Source of the DNA: Pogonophryne albipinna
Lineage: Eukaryota; Chordata; Actinopteri; Perciformes; Artedidraconidae
DNA length: 64,000 nucleotides
Direction of reading: 5' to 3'
Assembly (NCBI GenBank): GCA_028583405.1
Contig: CM053255.1
Location: 34,196,611-34,260,610, forward strand
Numbering within the stretch: position 1 is the stretch's first letter; every line of letters begins with the position of its first letter. A model generated the notes under the pieces. That model saw nothing but the letters and a program-made list of their open reading frames with translations, made no database searches and had not been told where the DNA came from. Made by a program: the position numbers and the translations under genes. Positions 35,036 through 45,513 of the stretch are shown here, one piece after another.

Positions 35036-35339
35036 ATATCTCTCACAGGCTCCGATGTATGCACGCACTGTCGTCCAGCACACCGTTCCACCTCACTGTC
35101 CCTGACCGAAAAAAAGTGTGCTCGAAAAAAACAGTGCTGAGGGCTCCCCTGCGTCCACCTATAGGCAGACAGGGAAAAACCTCCAGCCCATATGGGTTCA
35201 CTATGCACTCTCCCTCCTGAGTCCCTAAAGAACACGGGGAGAATGCAAGTGCCCCCCTATGTCCCCACACTCAAACACTGACCCTGTGCAGAGTGTGTAG
35301 GGACTATAGTATGGAGGGCTCTCCCCCTCCTGCCCCCAG

Positions 35340-36200
35340 GCAGGCGAGGGGAGCCCTCCAGCCCCAAAAAGGGCCCAGAGCACCCCACGTCCCCCGCGAC
35401 CCTCCAGGGGTCCGGAGAAACGTAAGGGCATTTTACGCCCGGGGAGAGGGTCACTGACCACAGCCCCCCCCCTTCTCACCAGTCCTGTGTTGCCCCAGCA
35501 AGCACAGATGTTGAGAAAGAGCCAGACCTATCCAAGAGATAACACTTTATGAAGGGGCCTGGCGTTGACCAAGACGCCGCTGTGCATATATCCTCCACAC
35601 TCGCACCGTTGAATAAGGCTGTTGATGCAGCCACAACTCGTGTGGAGTGCGCACGGACCCCCGTGGGACAGGCTCTCCCTGCCCCTGCAAAGCCAGCCTG
35701 CCAGGCGTTTCTTGGACAGAGCTTTTCCAGTCACCCCGCCCCCGAAGCACACAAACAGCTGTTCAGTGCGTCTCAGGGTAGCTGTGCGCTCTACATAACA
35801 TGCTAACGCGCGCACCGGGCAGAGGAGGTGTAATTTAGCTTCCCTGGCCCCACCATGAGGTGGAAGACTAAATCCCCCCAACTGAATAACCCTCGACCTG
35901 AACACACTCCTTAGGTTCTTGGTCACAAAGGAGGGGTTCGGTCTGAGTGTCGCGCCGCTCCGGTCACCCCGAATCAGTAAACAGCTCGGGTGCACCGACA
36001 GAGCGATTAACTCGGACACTCTTTTGGCTGACGTTAAGGCAAGTAGCAATGCTGTCTTCCACGACAGTGCTTTCAGGGAGGAGAGCTCCAGAGGCTCAAA
36101 TGGTTCTGTGACCAAAGCCTCGAGCACCAGCGGCAGGTCCCACTGTGGGGTGGAGGCACGCACTACTGGGCGCAGCCTCCTGACCCCCTGTAAAAAACCG
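35340..36200 (-). pseudogene. DIRS tyrosine recombinase, frameshifted
   Basis: The open part 36163-35528 contains the first half of a tyrosine recombinase: LPLVLEALVTEPFEPL...TALLLALTSAKRVSELIAL, with R as the first catalytic arginine. The second half, including an HSTR box (the H-x-x-R signature), an AASWS motif and a candidate catalytic tyrosine in FIKCYLLD, is present but in another frame (about 35650-35470). So the residues survive and the frame does not. In DIRS elements this enzyme replaces the DDE integrase and recombines a circular intermediate. Confidence 0.82.
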
Positions 36201-37276
36201 CAACATCAGTGGATGAGAAAAGGCTGACCTGCCGTTGAATCCCTCATGACAGGACGAGATGGCTGCTGCATACACCTTTATAGTAGAATGAGCTAGTCCT
36301 CTGTCCACCAATAACTGTAAGAAGGACAAAATGGAGCCTAACTCACAAGATAGGGGCTCCATTTTCCGCTCCTCACACCATCGCTGGAATCCCAGCCACT
36401 TTGGCCTGTAACAGGCTGTGGTGGATCCTGCTCTAGCTGCCTGGATAGACTGAATAACGCTATCAGACAATCCACCCTGTCTCAGCCTGTCCCTCTCAGG
36501 AGCCAAGCCTGGAGAGGACGGCCCAGAGTGGGTAACGCCCCGATTGCACCTGCCTCTTGAGACATTGCCCCCCCAGAACTGGGGAACCGCCCAGGGCTGG
36601 CCCACCTTCATCTGTGTCATCTCTGAGTACCACGGAGCCCCGACGCGATCCGGTGCTACCAGGATGACTGCCAAACGTTCTCGCCTCACTCTCCCCAGGA
36701 GAGGGAGAATGAGACGCAACGGTGGAAAGGCGTAGAGCAGCTTCCTTGGCCATGGCTCGTGTGCAAACGCGTCCACCCCCAAAGGCGGGTCGTCGCTCAG
36801 GGCCATGGAAAACCACAGGGCACAGTGGCCGTTGCGCCGGCTGGCGAACAGATCCACTTCCGCTCTCCCGAACTGGGCCCAGATCTGCTTCACCACCTCT
36901 GGGTGAAGCACCCACTCGCCTGACAGGGGGCCGCCCCTCGACATGAGGTCGGCTCCCCTGTCCTCCAGTCCCGGGATATGGAGGGCTCTCAGAGATAACA
37001 CCACCTCTGATGCCCACAACCACCGCCTCTCCACTGTGGCCAACAAGGCGGCGGAGCGGACTCCGCCCTGCCTGTTGATATAAGCCACTGTGGTGCTGTT
37101 GTCGCTCCTGACCAATACATGTCTGCCTTGAACTAGGGGCATGAAATGCTGGAGGACTAACACTACCGCCCGTAGCTCTAGGAGGTTGCTGTGTCGTGTT
37201 TCCGTTAGAGACCAGCGCCCACCTATAGCCCTCTTCAGGCAGGTCCCTCCCCATCCTGTTCCCGTGAACACTGTGA
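36096..37276 (-). pseudogene. DIRS RNase H and N-terminal recombinase region
   Basis: The 391-codon frame 37271-36096 opens just inside the hAT insertion site. It has an RNase H domain (TGWGGT, HSNLLELRAVVLVLQHF, RSDNSTTVAYINRQGG) followed by the DIRS linker (PGLEDRGADLMSRG; EVDLFASRRN) and the recombinase N-terminal helices (STTACYRPKWLGFQRWC...GLAHSTIKVYAAAIS). The ATG at 37271 is not the true start, because the domain continues across the insertion from 38128 onward. At about 36190-36199 the frame is lost. Confidence 0.82.
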
Positions 37277-37284
37277 TGTAGGAG

Positions 37285-38119
37285 CAGACCCGGCGTCATG
37301 GGCGGGCCCCATGGGGCCGGGCCCGCCCATCCAGGATTTGGGCCCGCTGTTTTAATCAGGGCTGAATACCACATTTTTCTTGTTTTATTAATATTTGTAG
37401 GGCTTTGTCCTAATATTTATTTTTGTATTAGTTTAATATAATTTTTTAGGAAATTGCTAGGAAATTCTGAATGAAAGGCTGCGCGCAAGACTGGTTTTTC
37501 GCTGGGTTGAGTCGTGTGGTTTTTGAGTGAGATGCGGCACAGCAGCCTGTCACTTAGTTTACTCTTGCTAGTGGTTCACGAAAGGAATATGGCAACTCAG
37601 CGCCAGATGCAGGCACATTAGAAGAAACCAGTTAGGCCTACGTTACCAACGAGCAAGCAAGTCAGCTGGCAATCAATTATATTTTGAAGAGAAATGTACT
37701 CTCAAGCCGGCTCTCTCACAAACTCCTGCTCTGTGCGCAAGCAGACCGCTGCTCTCTGCCTCGCTCAATCTCTCTCTCTCTCCCTTTCTCTCCATCGCTC
37801 AACCTCACTCCACCTCTCCACCCTGTGTGCGCTCAAGTTTGCCTGCGTGCTTGCCCAAGTTGGCACAGCGTTACAAATGTGCCACAAAACCAACCAATGG
37901 ATAGGCTATATAAGACCGTTAACAGCCTTATGGCAACCTAAAACCCCTCTCTTTCAACAATTCACGAGCGGCTCCCTCCCCCCCCCTTGACAAATCGCGA
38001 GCATCTAACAGCCCCCCCCTGTTGACAATTCAGATTTCCCGGGAAATGTAAGTGTCGTGGTGGGCCCGCCCTGGTAAATCAAATGCCCGCCCAGAGATGT
38101 ATGTCTGCCGCCGGGTCTG
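37285..38119. mobile_element. hAT element inserted in the DIRS element
   Basis: Termini CAGACCCGGCG (37285) and CGCCGGGTCTG (ending 38119), with a perfect 8-bp TSD TGTAGGAG at 37277-37284 and 38120-38127. Subterminal GGGCGGGC blocks at both ends. Length 835 bp, no ORF. Taking it out rejoins the DIRS reading frame across the site. Confidence 0.94.
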
Positions 38120-38127
38120 TGTAGGAG

Positions 38128-38575
38128 GTTACCCGTCCCAGTGGAGACCCCCTCCGGAGGCGCCCGGGAGACCCCCAGAACCGGAGGTTGCCCTCCACTG
38201 AGGGGGGGGATGGTCACCAGCCACTGTTTGTGCCTCTTGGGATCCAAACGCAGGCTGGAGAACCACCTCTGCAAGCGGCGCATATGCAGTAACCCCTGCG
38301 GGACTACAATGTGAGCAGCCGCCATGAGACTCAAAGTCTGCATGATAGTTAAAGCTGTCACTGTCGCCCCCTGTCGCAGCCTGTGAACCGCCTGGAGAAG
38401 GGACGCACTTCTGCTCCCTGACAGGGTGGAGCGTAGCGCGCCTGCATCGAACACCACTCCCAACTACAACGCCTGTTGGTGAGGTATGGGGGTGCTCTTT
38501 TTTCAATTGATCGCAAAGCCTAATTTGGTTAGGTGTGTGATCAATTGTGCTGTGCAAAGCATTGCCTGTTCCCTG
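38128..38575 (-). pseudogene. DIRS reverse transcriptase C-terminal fragment
   Basis: From 38575 downward: LITHLTKLGFAIN, stop in place of a W, KKSTPIPHQQA, LGVVFDAGALRSTLSG, then HMRRLQRWFSSLRLDPKRH and NLRFWGSPGRL. This is the DIRS/gypsy RT pattern of 'LGF.IN..KS...P.Q...LG'. A poly-C slip near 38205 shifts the frame. Confidence 0.8.
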
Positions 38576-39250
38576 GACCCGGCTGTGAAGGACCAGGGTA
38601 CAGAAAAACCAGGAGTGCAGGTTGAGGTGCCAAAAATACGGATTTTATTGACCCAATATATGTACAGTTTTAAGATGGGTAATCAAATAAATTAGGTTTA
38701 AACAAAAAGGTGTAGATATCAGACACAATCTAGCATGTACACGCAGAAGCAGAACATCACAAAAATGGGTGACATCCTGTGTGCTCTTCTGTCCAAGAGC
38801 AACTCACATACCCCCCCTCATCTCCTTCCGTAAAGACGGGGGCTCCCAGGAGATCAACACAGTCCTCTTTGGAAAAATGCCATGCGACGTGATATCCCAG
38901 GGACATCACAAGGCAGGCAGCGGCGGCGGCCTGTGATGAAGTAGGGTCGACCCTATATCATGTGAAGCCACCGAGCACCGGTCCCCGGGGGAACCGGGCC
39001 TGGGGCAAGGCTCGTGGACCAAGCTACTTATTCGGCCTTGCGGCCCAATAATCGCTCTGACCTGGTGAGGCGGGGGCATCTCTAGCAATGAGCGAGTAGC
39101 CCACACACCCTCCGCCATGATCATCATCCAGGGAGAGTACAGCCCTGGGCGGTGGACTTCCATGGACGCCGGACTCGGAAGGAATGGCGAACGTGAAATG
39201 GCACCGCCTCAGCCATATCCTGGTCCCCCAAACACTCGAAGCAGCGCTGT
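38576..39250. other. Unassigned sequence between transposons
   Basis: No recognisable exon. A minus-strand 85-codon frame (39163-38906) has no family I know. A CCCCCCCTCATCTCCTTCCG pyrimidine block and the start GGACCAGGGTACAG suggest part of another retroelement, but I cannot show ends. Confidence 0.3.
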
Positions 39251-39264
39251 CATTTGAACGGCGA

Positions 39265-39390
39265 TCAAGCCTGAAGCCACAGAGATCTTCTGTTACTGTC
39301 CTTTCTTCTTAGAGGAAGTACAGAAACACGTAACTCTGGATTTGTTTTAATGTTTGAGGTGCAATAAACGACACAGCAGCTTTTTGGCAT
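39265..39390 (-). CDS. THAP-type zinc-finger N-terminus, truncated
   Basis: From ATG 39390: MPKSCCVVYCTSNIKTNPEL..., 41 codons to TGA at 39265. MPKSCC at the very start with C-x4-C spacing and the following S-x-R-RSLW-LQA region is the start of a THAP C2CH zinc finger. The second half (Cys, His and the AVPTIF-type box) is absent, so the finger cannot fold. It lies just downstream of the Myb-like ORF in a different frame. Confidence 0.6.
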   Translation of the reverse strand: MPKSCCVVYCTSNIKTNPELRVSVLPLRRKDSNRRSLWLQA

Positions 39391-39400
39391 GTTAAAACTA

Positions 39401-39649
39401 TTATTTTCTGCCTCGCTTTTGGTCCCGAAAGTCCTTCTTGACTTTTTTAAATTTGTTGCCAATCTGTTCCACGGTACGGTAAAAACCAGCAGTTACCATC
39501 TCTTTCTGCAATTGTTGGAGAATTGCTTTGGACCGCGTGCTCCCCTCCAGCTTCCTCTGTACCTCTTCGGAAGACCAGATTCCCAGTAGGTAGCTGGTCT
39601 CTTCAGTGGACCACTGCTGCTTGTTAAGTTTCTCCATCGTTGTGTACAA
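39401..39649 (-). CDS. Myb/SANT-like DNA-binding domain protein
   Basis: An 82-codon frame with the pattern W..EET..LL.IW......L....R.......L.......G+.RT..Q...K.KK.K+D (QQWSTEETSYLLGIWSSEEV, then AGFYRTVEQIGNKFKKVKKD). This is the Myb_DNA-bind_4/MADF-like fold carried by Harbinger-type transposons as their second protein, which binds the element ends. It begins at ATG 39649 with MYTTMEK; the second Met (MEKLNKQQW) may be the real start. It ends shortly after the domain, so it is a short or truncated form. Confidence 0.7.
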   Translation of the reverse strand: MYTTMEKLNKQQWSTEETSYLLGIWSSEEVQRKLEGSTRSKAILQQLQKEMVTAGFYRTVEQIGNKFKKVKKDFRDQKRGRK

Positions 39650-39899
39650 ACTGGATAAAACGCAGGCTTTTTGTTGTTGTTCAGGGAGTTGATCCTGCCC
39701 CCGCCCCCTCCTCGACGTAAGCGTGACGTATGTGGTGCTTTTGCTTTAGCCGGAAAAAATGTTGGTGTTTGAAACTAACCAGATTCCGGAGCTAAGAGGC
39801 TGCTCTGCTGCGGTGTGAACAGGAAAACCCGGTGCTTTTCAAGCTCCAGCTCCGAAGCGGCCCTGAAACACCGTTGGTGTGAAAGAGGTATGAGAGGAT

Positions 39900-40330
39900 T
39901 TTATAACGTCAGCTCAGTGAGGTAAAGGACTCTCTGAGGGTTTAGATCATTGGTGGGGAACCTTTTTCCTCTCAAGGGCCATTTCAATTTTTTCAACATC
40001 CTCCGAGGGCCGTACAAATGATTGACCTCAGCTTAAAAATACAAAAATAAGTTGGCAGCATCAATCTGGTGCACTTTGAGACCAACATTAGAAGATCAAT
40101 GGATACATCTCTCAACACCCATATGAAACAGAACTGTAAGCAGATTTACTTTTTCTTTCTGGATATTTTACAAATCACTCCCCTTTTAAACTCTATTCTT
40201 GTTTATTAATAACAACTTTTTTTTTTACTGTCATATAGTATTTTATACCCGTTTACTTTATTCTCCTATTTTTTTATAACTATAATGATCATATAGATGT
40301 GCCTTTACCTCACTGGTTGTAGAAAAAGCT
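39900..40330. mobile_element. hAT family A fragment (copy 3)
   Basis: GCATCAATCTGGTGCACTTT, CATCTCTCAACACCCATATG and AAACAGAACTGTAAGCAGAT match 16240-16370 (inverted) and 51970-52190 (direct). Ends not defined; GGTGGGGAACCTTTTT at 39953 may be a separate element border. Confidence 0.6.
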
Positions 40331-41686
40331 TCTTATATTCGTTAGCATAGCTAGCTAACCAGATGCTAATAACAACAAAGTTATTGACTGTATGATCAGA
40401 ATGACAGATGAACAGATCGCCACTGGCCTATACAACTAAAGACACAGCCACGCAAAAACTGTGGCATGTGTATGGCAGAGATGTTCACAAGTCTTTTTTT
40501 GCAAGTCCAAGTCAAGTCTCAAGTCTTTGGTCACGAGTCCAAGTCAAGTCTCAAGTCTTTGTGGGGTGAGACTTGATCAAGTCTCAAGTCTTTGGTCACG
40601 AGTCCAAGTCAAGTCTCAAGTCTCTAAAAAATAAAAGTCTCATGTCTCTTCTGGTTGTAATAAGCCTTCTATTGTCTGCTGCTATCCAGTCTGTTAAGAA
40701 TACTGCACAGCTATATCTAAGAAATTCAAAGCATTTACTGTATTATTATCACTCCTATATCTATTAGCATACAGTATCAGTACTGATTAGTTGTTTGTTA
40801 TATGATCACTTTAAACAGGCTATTGCAATGCAATATGAGGAGAAACATCACACTTTAGCTAAATGCAAACAACTTATAAGCAAAACACTTCAGAATCAGA
40901 AATCAGTATCACAAATACTTTATTAATCCCCCGCAGGGAAACTGTGTTAAAAGTAAACATTTGTTCTGTGCCATTTGCAACTAAAAAACTATTGCTGCAA
41001 TATTATCTGAAATATACTGAACTGGTGATATTAAAACATGACCTGTTCCAAAAGAGATATCTACCATTAACACCATTTACCAGCCAAATGCTGGTAAATC
41101 ATCAAGTGGCTGGTTCTGTATGTTGCACGCACCAGCCAAAAATAACAATGGCAATCTATTGAGTGGCTGGTAACATTTCAACATTCACTAGGCTAGCCAT
41201 TTGGCCAGTGGACAAAAATGTTAAAATTTGACCTCTGCAACCGTATTGTTTAATTACACTGGGTCTCTAATGACATCTTTTAAGTCTACTATAAATAAAC
41301 ATATTCCTCTATCGTCTCACTCAAAGCCAGTGTAATGGTAACCTGATAAACCTGTAACATTAACGTTACGTGGTCAACAATAAACCTGTAACCTGCCTAT
41401 AAACCGACAGATGTATTTATGTATGTAACTATGTATTTTTCTACGTTTAACGTTAGCCAGTAGATGGTGGCAGCGTAACGTAATGATTAACGTTACCGAC
41501 CTTTTTTATGTCATGTCAAGAGTTGGATGTCAACGCCACTCAACGCAAACAAGTGTGACAAGCAAACATTCACTCATCTTTTCAAATATTCAGTTACAAA
41601 GCTAGTAGCAAGCTAAGTTAACATTACATAGCTGATGCTGAGCTAAACATGTTTGCTAACCGTCCATATGCGTTAATGTGACTGAC

Positions 41687-41952
41687 CTCTCCGGGTGAGT
41701 TTTCAAGTGCCTGATGAAATTTGACGTTGTTGCACCAGCATCCTTGATTTTAATATTGCAGACTTTGCAGTGTGCGCTCCTTTTGTTGGTGCCGCCGGCG
41801 TTTTGTTCGAAGTTTTTATAGTTGAACCTAATTACAAGCGGTACAGCTGCAGGTGGTCGCCATGGTGTTACCATGATGTTAATGTTAATGTTAAAGGTGG
41901 GGTAGGTAAGTTTGAGAAACCGGCACGAGATACACTTTTTGTTAAATTCCAT
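41687..41952 (-). pseudogene. hAT transposase first exon with BED zinc finger
   Basis: The minus frame reads NKRSAHCKVCNIKIKDAG..TSNFIRHLKTHPER, the C-x2-C...H-x3-5-H pattern of a BED finger, ending at a GAG|GTCAGT donor (exon end 41687). BED fingers open many hAT transposases and bind the element ends. The catalytic exons are missing from the element, so this is a relic or a stand-alone binding peptide. The start is uncertain because the nested MITE lies over the 5' part (41891 onward). Confidence 0.75.
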
Positions 41953-42185
41953 GGAATGCTCTTAACATCCCGATAGCCGGCCCGGCTAAAGTAACTGGAT
42001 GGCCTACCTGCCTGTCAGCCTTCCATCGGGGCACAAACTTATCTCGTGCCCTCATTGGTCATGTGCGCGTTCGTGTGTGTTGGAGGAGGGGCTCTGTGAG
42101 GAAGTGGCAGATTTTCTCCGGTTGTGTATTTTCAAATTCTAGCGATCTCGAGCCGGTTTCTCAAACTTACCTACCCCACCTTTAA
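41891..42185. mobile_element. MITE with perfect 33-bp TIRs (Harbinger-type)
   Basis: TTAAAGGTGGGGTAGGTAAG... (41891-41923) is the exact inverse of 42153-42185. The TTA/TAA at the outer edges fits the 3-bp TSD of PIF/Harbinger elements. No ORF. Confidence 0.85.
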
Positions 42186-42389
42186 TACGCCAAAAATAGA
42201 AAACACAATGATTGTTCACGAGTCCCAAAACACGAGTCCAAGTCGAGTCCGAAGTCTTTTGAGCAGGAGTCCAAGTCAAGTCTGAAGTCTCTGTGTGTGC
42301 GACTTAAGTGCGACTCGAGTCCGAGTCACAAATTCGAGTCCCCATCTCTGGTGTATGGCTCCTTATGGGTACTGCAATTTGTGAAGTGG

Positions 42390-42900
42390 CGGAGCGGCGT
42401 TCTGGTGCGCTCCGGTAGCACTACACCACTGTTTCTCAAAGTGTGGGGCGCGCCCCACTGGTGGGGTACAGAGATGTGATAGGTGGGTCGCGAATGGACG
42501 CGATGAACAGGAGATTATTTTTTTGAATTTAAAAAACATTTTTTTGGACTTCAAGCCGGAATCGAACCTGGGTCCTCGCGGGAGGTAGTGGATTGTTACA
42601 GCCGGAGACTTGCAACGGCGGTGGACTTTCACAGCACCGCTGCGCCGGACCTTCCGGAGCCGCCAGAGCCTCGCTACGGCGGGTGTTTGCGTCGGCGGAT
42701 GCGGTACCGGCGGATGCGGTACCGGCGCAGCGGCGCTGTGAAAGTCCACGGCCCACCTATGCCAGAGCCAGCGGCCCACCGAAAGCAGCAGCCCACCAAC
42801 GGCAGCGGCCCACCGGGAAAAGTCCCGAATCTCCCGATGGCCAATCCGAGCCTGCTCACACACACACACAACTGAAACCAAAATAATTTACAGATTATGT
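42390..42900. repeat. Unclassified repeat with hAT-like end and Pol III B-box-like motif
   Basis: Begins near CACTGTTTCTCAAAGTGTGG, a hAT/Charlie-like terminus. On the minus strand, GGTTCGATTCC (about 42551-42561) equals the Pol III B-box consensus. Internal direct repeat CGGCGGATGCGGTAC x2 (42693-42723) and arms GACTTTCACAGC/GCTGTGAAAGTC around it. Confidence 0.4.
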
Positions 42901-42908
42901 AAAAATCG

Positions 42909-42914
<6 letters not shown>

Positions 42915-43005
<91 letters not shown>

Positions 43006-43243
43006 CATGTATACATCACTTCAGGGGACATTACATTGACTTACATGCATTTCCTGGAGACTTATCCTAACCTTAACCATAACCAACACATGCCTAACCC
43101 TAATCCTAAACCTAACCAAGTCTTCACCCTAAAATTAATGACTCCCCTCATGGGGACCTCCAATTTGTCCCAATAAGGGAGGCGAGTCCCCACACGTGAC
43201 TGTGTAAACAGATTTAGGTCCCCACAAGTATAGTAATGCTAGG

Positions 43244-43331
<88 letters not shown>
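42915..43331. repeat. Two (CA)n tracts flanking a CTAACC-rich spacer
   Basis: (CA)n at about 42915-43001 and 43244-43331. The spacer contains CCTAACC-like runs and TGGGGACC/GTCCCCAC motifs, a repeat I recognise as common in fish genomes. Confidence 0.9.
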
Positions 43332-43469
43332 CAGCGTTACAGTCGGGAAGAAAAGCAATGTGGAGTGGCACCTCACCACTTCATAAGGAGTTTAACCGTG
43401 ACACTTTTCGAAATCCCGTTTGTGTCCCCCCACTTTACAAATAGGCCTATGTTTATTATTATCTTTTAA

Positions 43470-45198
43470 CGCAAGCCATCATCGCCACGGAGGAGCACAC
43501 AGCCTCTGTGAGCGAGCGAGACACAGAGAGAGCGAGAGAGCTAGAGAGAGCACACCTTTATCTATTTAATATAGCCTAGTTCAGTCAGACAACTCACGTG
43601 TTCTTAATATGTTTATTATAAGCAGCATATAGTTTGAGTTTGAGCGTCTAGGCTCGGGCCTCATCACTCCACAGATTTACAAAGAACATTGAGTGATGAT
43701 TAGATAACTATCCCCCGAGCCTAGAGGTGGAAGCTGGGGTGATGGTGGGTCAGGCAAGCAGCAGCAACATGAAACACAGCAGCAACATGAAACACAGCAG
43801 CAGGAACATGAACGTAGCAATAGCAAGTGAACACAGCAGTGGCAGCAGCAGCAGCATAGCGTCCTCGCTATGCTGCTGCTGCTGCCACTGCTGCATCATA
43901 CAAAACAGTCCTCTGTGTTTCTGAAAGAGAAACAACGTGCAGACCGGGGGTAATGCTGCCTTTCCTCTGCACCCCCGGGGCTGGTGGGTAATCACTCCCA
44001 AATGAGTGAGGGTACAGAGATGAGGCATTTGATTCCTGCAGGATTTCCCGGTTAGTATCAGTGTCTCGAAAACACATGTTGGCGACTGAAAGACATCCAG
44101 TGTTTGGTCTTTTCCTGAAGCATCCTTCACCTACAGTGTCTCAACTGAAAGAGGACCACAAACACACAGAAAATATAATACAATTTTGAGATTTGGGGAC
44201 ATTTATCTCCCAGTCTTTCACTTTTTCTGACATTTTCAACACCAAACATGTTGTTAATGTCTCTGTTTAGTGAACTACAGCAATCTGAAAGCCTGTACAT
44301 TATTTATATCACACTTTATCAGTAGACAAATGCAGGAAATGACTTTTTTAATGCAGTATTTTCTGATTTATGGCACAACACAAAGATATATCGCTCTTTG
44401 ACTCTAATATGTCAACAACATGAAACAAGAATATGAACCTGGCTTTATCCAATGTTCACACAAGAGTTCTACATCCTGACACATCGTTCATCTACTGTCT
44501 CAACTGAAAGAGGACCAGAAACACATATAATAAAATGTGGAGACGTTGGGATATTTATCTCCCATTCTTTTACTTTTCGGGCATTTTACAGACCAGACAT
44601 GTCGTTGATGTCACTGTTTACCAAACTACCACTTTTTCTGAAAAATGCATAAAATGATGCAATATATGTTAAATACATGGTTTATACCTGTAATTACTGG
44701 GTTCCATTTCTTCTGATTACCTCATTTGGACGTGCACATTTGCCGTGCACAAACCAACCTCTTTTAGATTTGGAAAGGTTGGCATGTATGTGACTGCGTC
44801 GGGTCGATGATCGTGTTGCTTTTAAATCATATACGAGGCCAGATTAAATTAAATAACTACTTCTCAACCTTATGCTTTTCTCCAGAGTGCCGTGGTTCAT
44901 TGTTTATTAATGTGTTTCAGCGGCATTTACCGACCGCTGCAGTGCTTCTAGTCCATCTGAGTTTATTCTCCCGTTAGCTCCGGGTTAGCTCACACGGCAG
45001 CGGCCGCTGTAAAGTATTCACTGTCTGACTGTCACACAAGCAGCTGATACATATCCCAAATTCCTCATAAATGAATGTGTGTCAGTCTGAATTGACGCTG
45101 TTTGGCATCACAATGCTGTTATGAAAGTTTCTCTGGTATAAAATGGGTGATGTTAGCTAAACCGAAGCTAAACTGACTATCTTGACTACTTGTTGTTG
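43470..45198. other. Intergenic stretch with a hairpin and a diverged direct duplication
   Basis: Contains AGC-rich repeats (43758-43860), a 28-bp perfect hairpin (43834-43893), and a diverged duplicate: TCAACTGAAAGAGGACCA... at about 44139 and again at about 44497, followed by TTTATCTCCCA, TTTTACTTTT/CACTTTTT and ACATGT.GTT.ATGTC blocks. No gene is recognised; a 69-codon minus frame (44077-43868) is possibly coding but matches nothing I know. Confidence 0.5.
43834..43893. repeat. Perfect 28-bp hairpin with CAG/CTG arms
   Basis: Arm 43834-43861 (ending GGCAGCAGCAGCAGCATAGCG) and arm 43866-43893 are exact inverses around a TCCT loop. Confidence 0.95.
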
Positions 45199-45202
45199 CT
45201 AT

Positions 45203-45498
45203 TGTGACGACCCCTGCCTGTGTGTGTGTGTGTGTGTGTGTCTTTAAGGTTCTCTCCTGTGGCTGATCAGGGGGGATTGCGGACACCTGGCGGCTGTGAC
45301 TGGAGGGTTAAAAGAGCCTTGACTGAGATCCACACTCTCTCTCCCCGCCGAGGACCGGACCTCGGAGAGCAGCCACGACGATTATTATTATTTGTTTTGC
45401 TTTGCCCTTTGGTTACTTTTGGCGCAATAAATACCTTTTTCATATACGTGCTGGTCCTTCCCACGCTTTTTGTTATGGCTAAGAGCCAGGCCATGACA
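45203..45498 (+). repeat. 5' LTR of the Gmr1-like element
   Basis: Starts TGTGACGACCCCTGCC and ends GGCCATGACA (TG...CA borders). Contains a (GT)n stretch, TTAAAAGAG at about 45307 as the best TATA-like motif, and AATAAA at 45426-45431, giving the expected U3-R-U5 elements. Confidence 0.96.
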
Positions 45499-45500
45499 GA

Positions 45501-45513
45501 TGGGGGCTCGTCC
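45501..45513 (+). promoter_or_regulatory. Primer-binding site, tRNA-Pro type
   Basis: TGGGGGCTCGTCC, two bases after the 5' LTR, matches 13 nt of the tRNA-Pro primer-binding site known from retroviruses such as murine leukaemia virus. Confidence 0.85.

Larger units (their letters stand above)
34735..38575 (-). mobile_element. DIRS-type tyrosine-recombinase retrotransposon, 5'-truncated and decayed
   Basis: Reading on the minus strand from 38575: reverse transcriptase palm/thumb remnant, RNase H, and tyrosine recombinase, ending in the inverted-repeat structure 34735-35035. This is the DIRS order and termini type; there are no LTRs and no DDE integrase. Frames break near 38510 (in-frame TGA), 38205 (poly-C), 36190-36199 (poly-T/A) and about 35655-35700, and a hAT splits it at 37285-38119. 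The 5' half of the element is absent beyond about 38575. Confidence 0.85.
39265..39900 (-). mobile_element. Harbinger-like transposon part with Myb-like and THAP ORFs
   Basis: Reading minus from 39900: a terminal region shared with 11205-11450 and 55268-55535 (CCAACGGTGTTTCAGGGCC, TACGTCACGCTTACGTCG), then a Myb/SANT-like ORF, then a THAP-like ORF. No transposase catalytic core in the retained piece. Superfamily assignment is by the Myb-like partner protein; ISL2EU-type elements are an alternative because of the THAP motif. Confidence 0.55.
40476..42350 (-). mobile_element. hAT element with BED-finger exon
   Basis: Termini CAGAGATG and CATCTCTG with a perfect 8-bp TSD GTGTATGG (40468-40475 and 42351-42358). 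The subterminal regions are crowded with the motif AAGTCAAGTC/AGTCCAAGTC, about ten copies on the left and six on the right, the type of short repeats bound by hAT transposases. Only a first exon of the transposase remains (41687-41952, minus). A MITE is nested at 41891-42185. Confidence 0.93.

Noticed and set aside
36496..37374. 292-codon minus frame overlapping the DIRS RNase H
   Set aside because: Shadow of the GC-rich RNase H/linker coding region; it lacks any motif and runs into the hAT.
42540..42610. tRNA gene suggested by a GGTTCGATTCC B-box on the minus strand
   Set aside because: The T-arm bases do not pair properly and no acceptor stem or A-box can be placed; kept only as a repeat feature.
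42363..42886. Several 90-170 codon frames on both strands
   Set aside because: GC-rich repeat with internal duplications; frames overlap on both strands and none has a domain.
42920..43240. CTAACCCTAA-like motifs suggesting telomeric repeats
   Set aside because: Units are irregular and few, and the stretch belongs to a repeat common in fish; it is not a (TTAGGG)n array.
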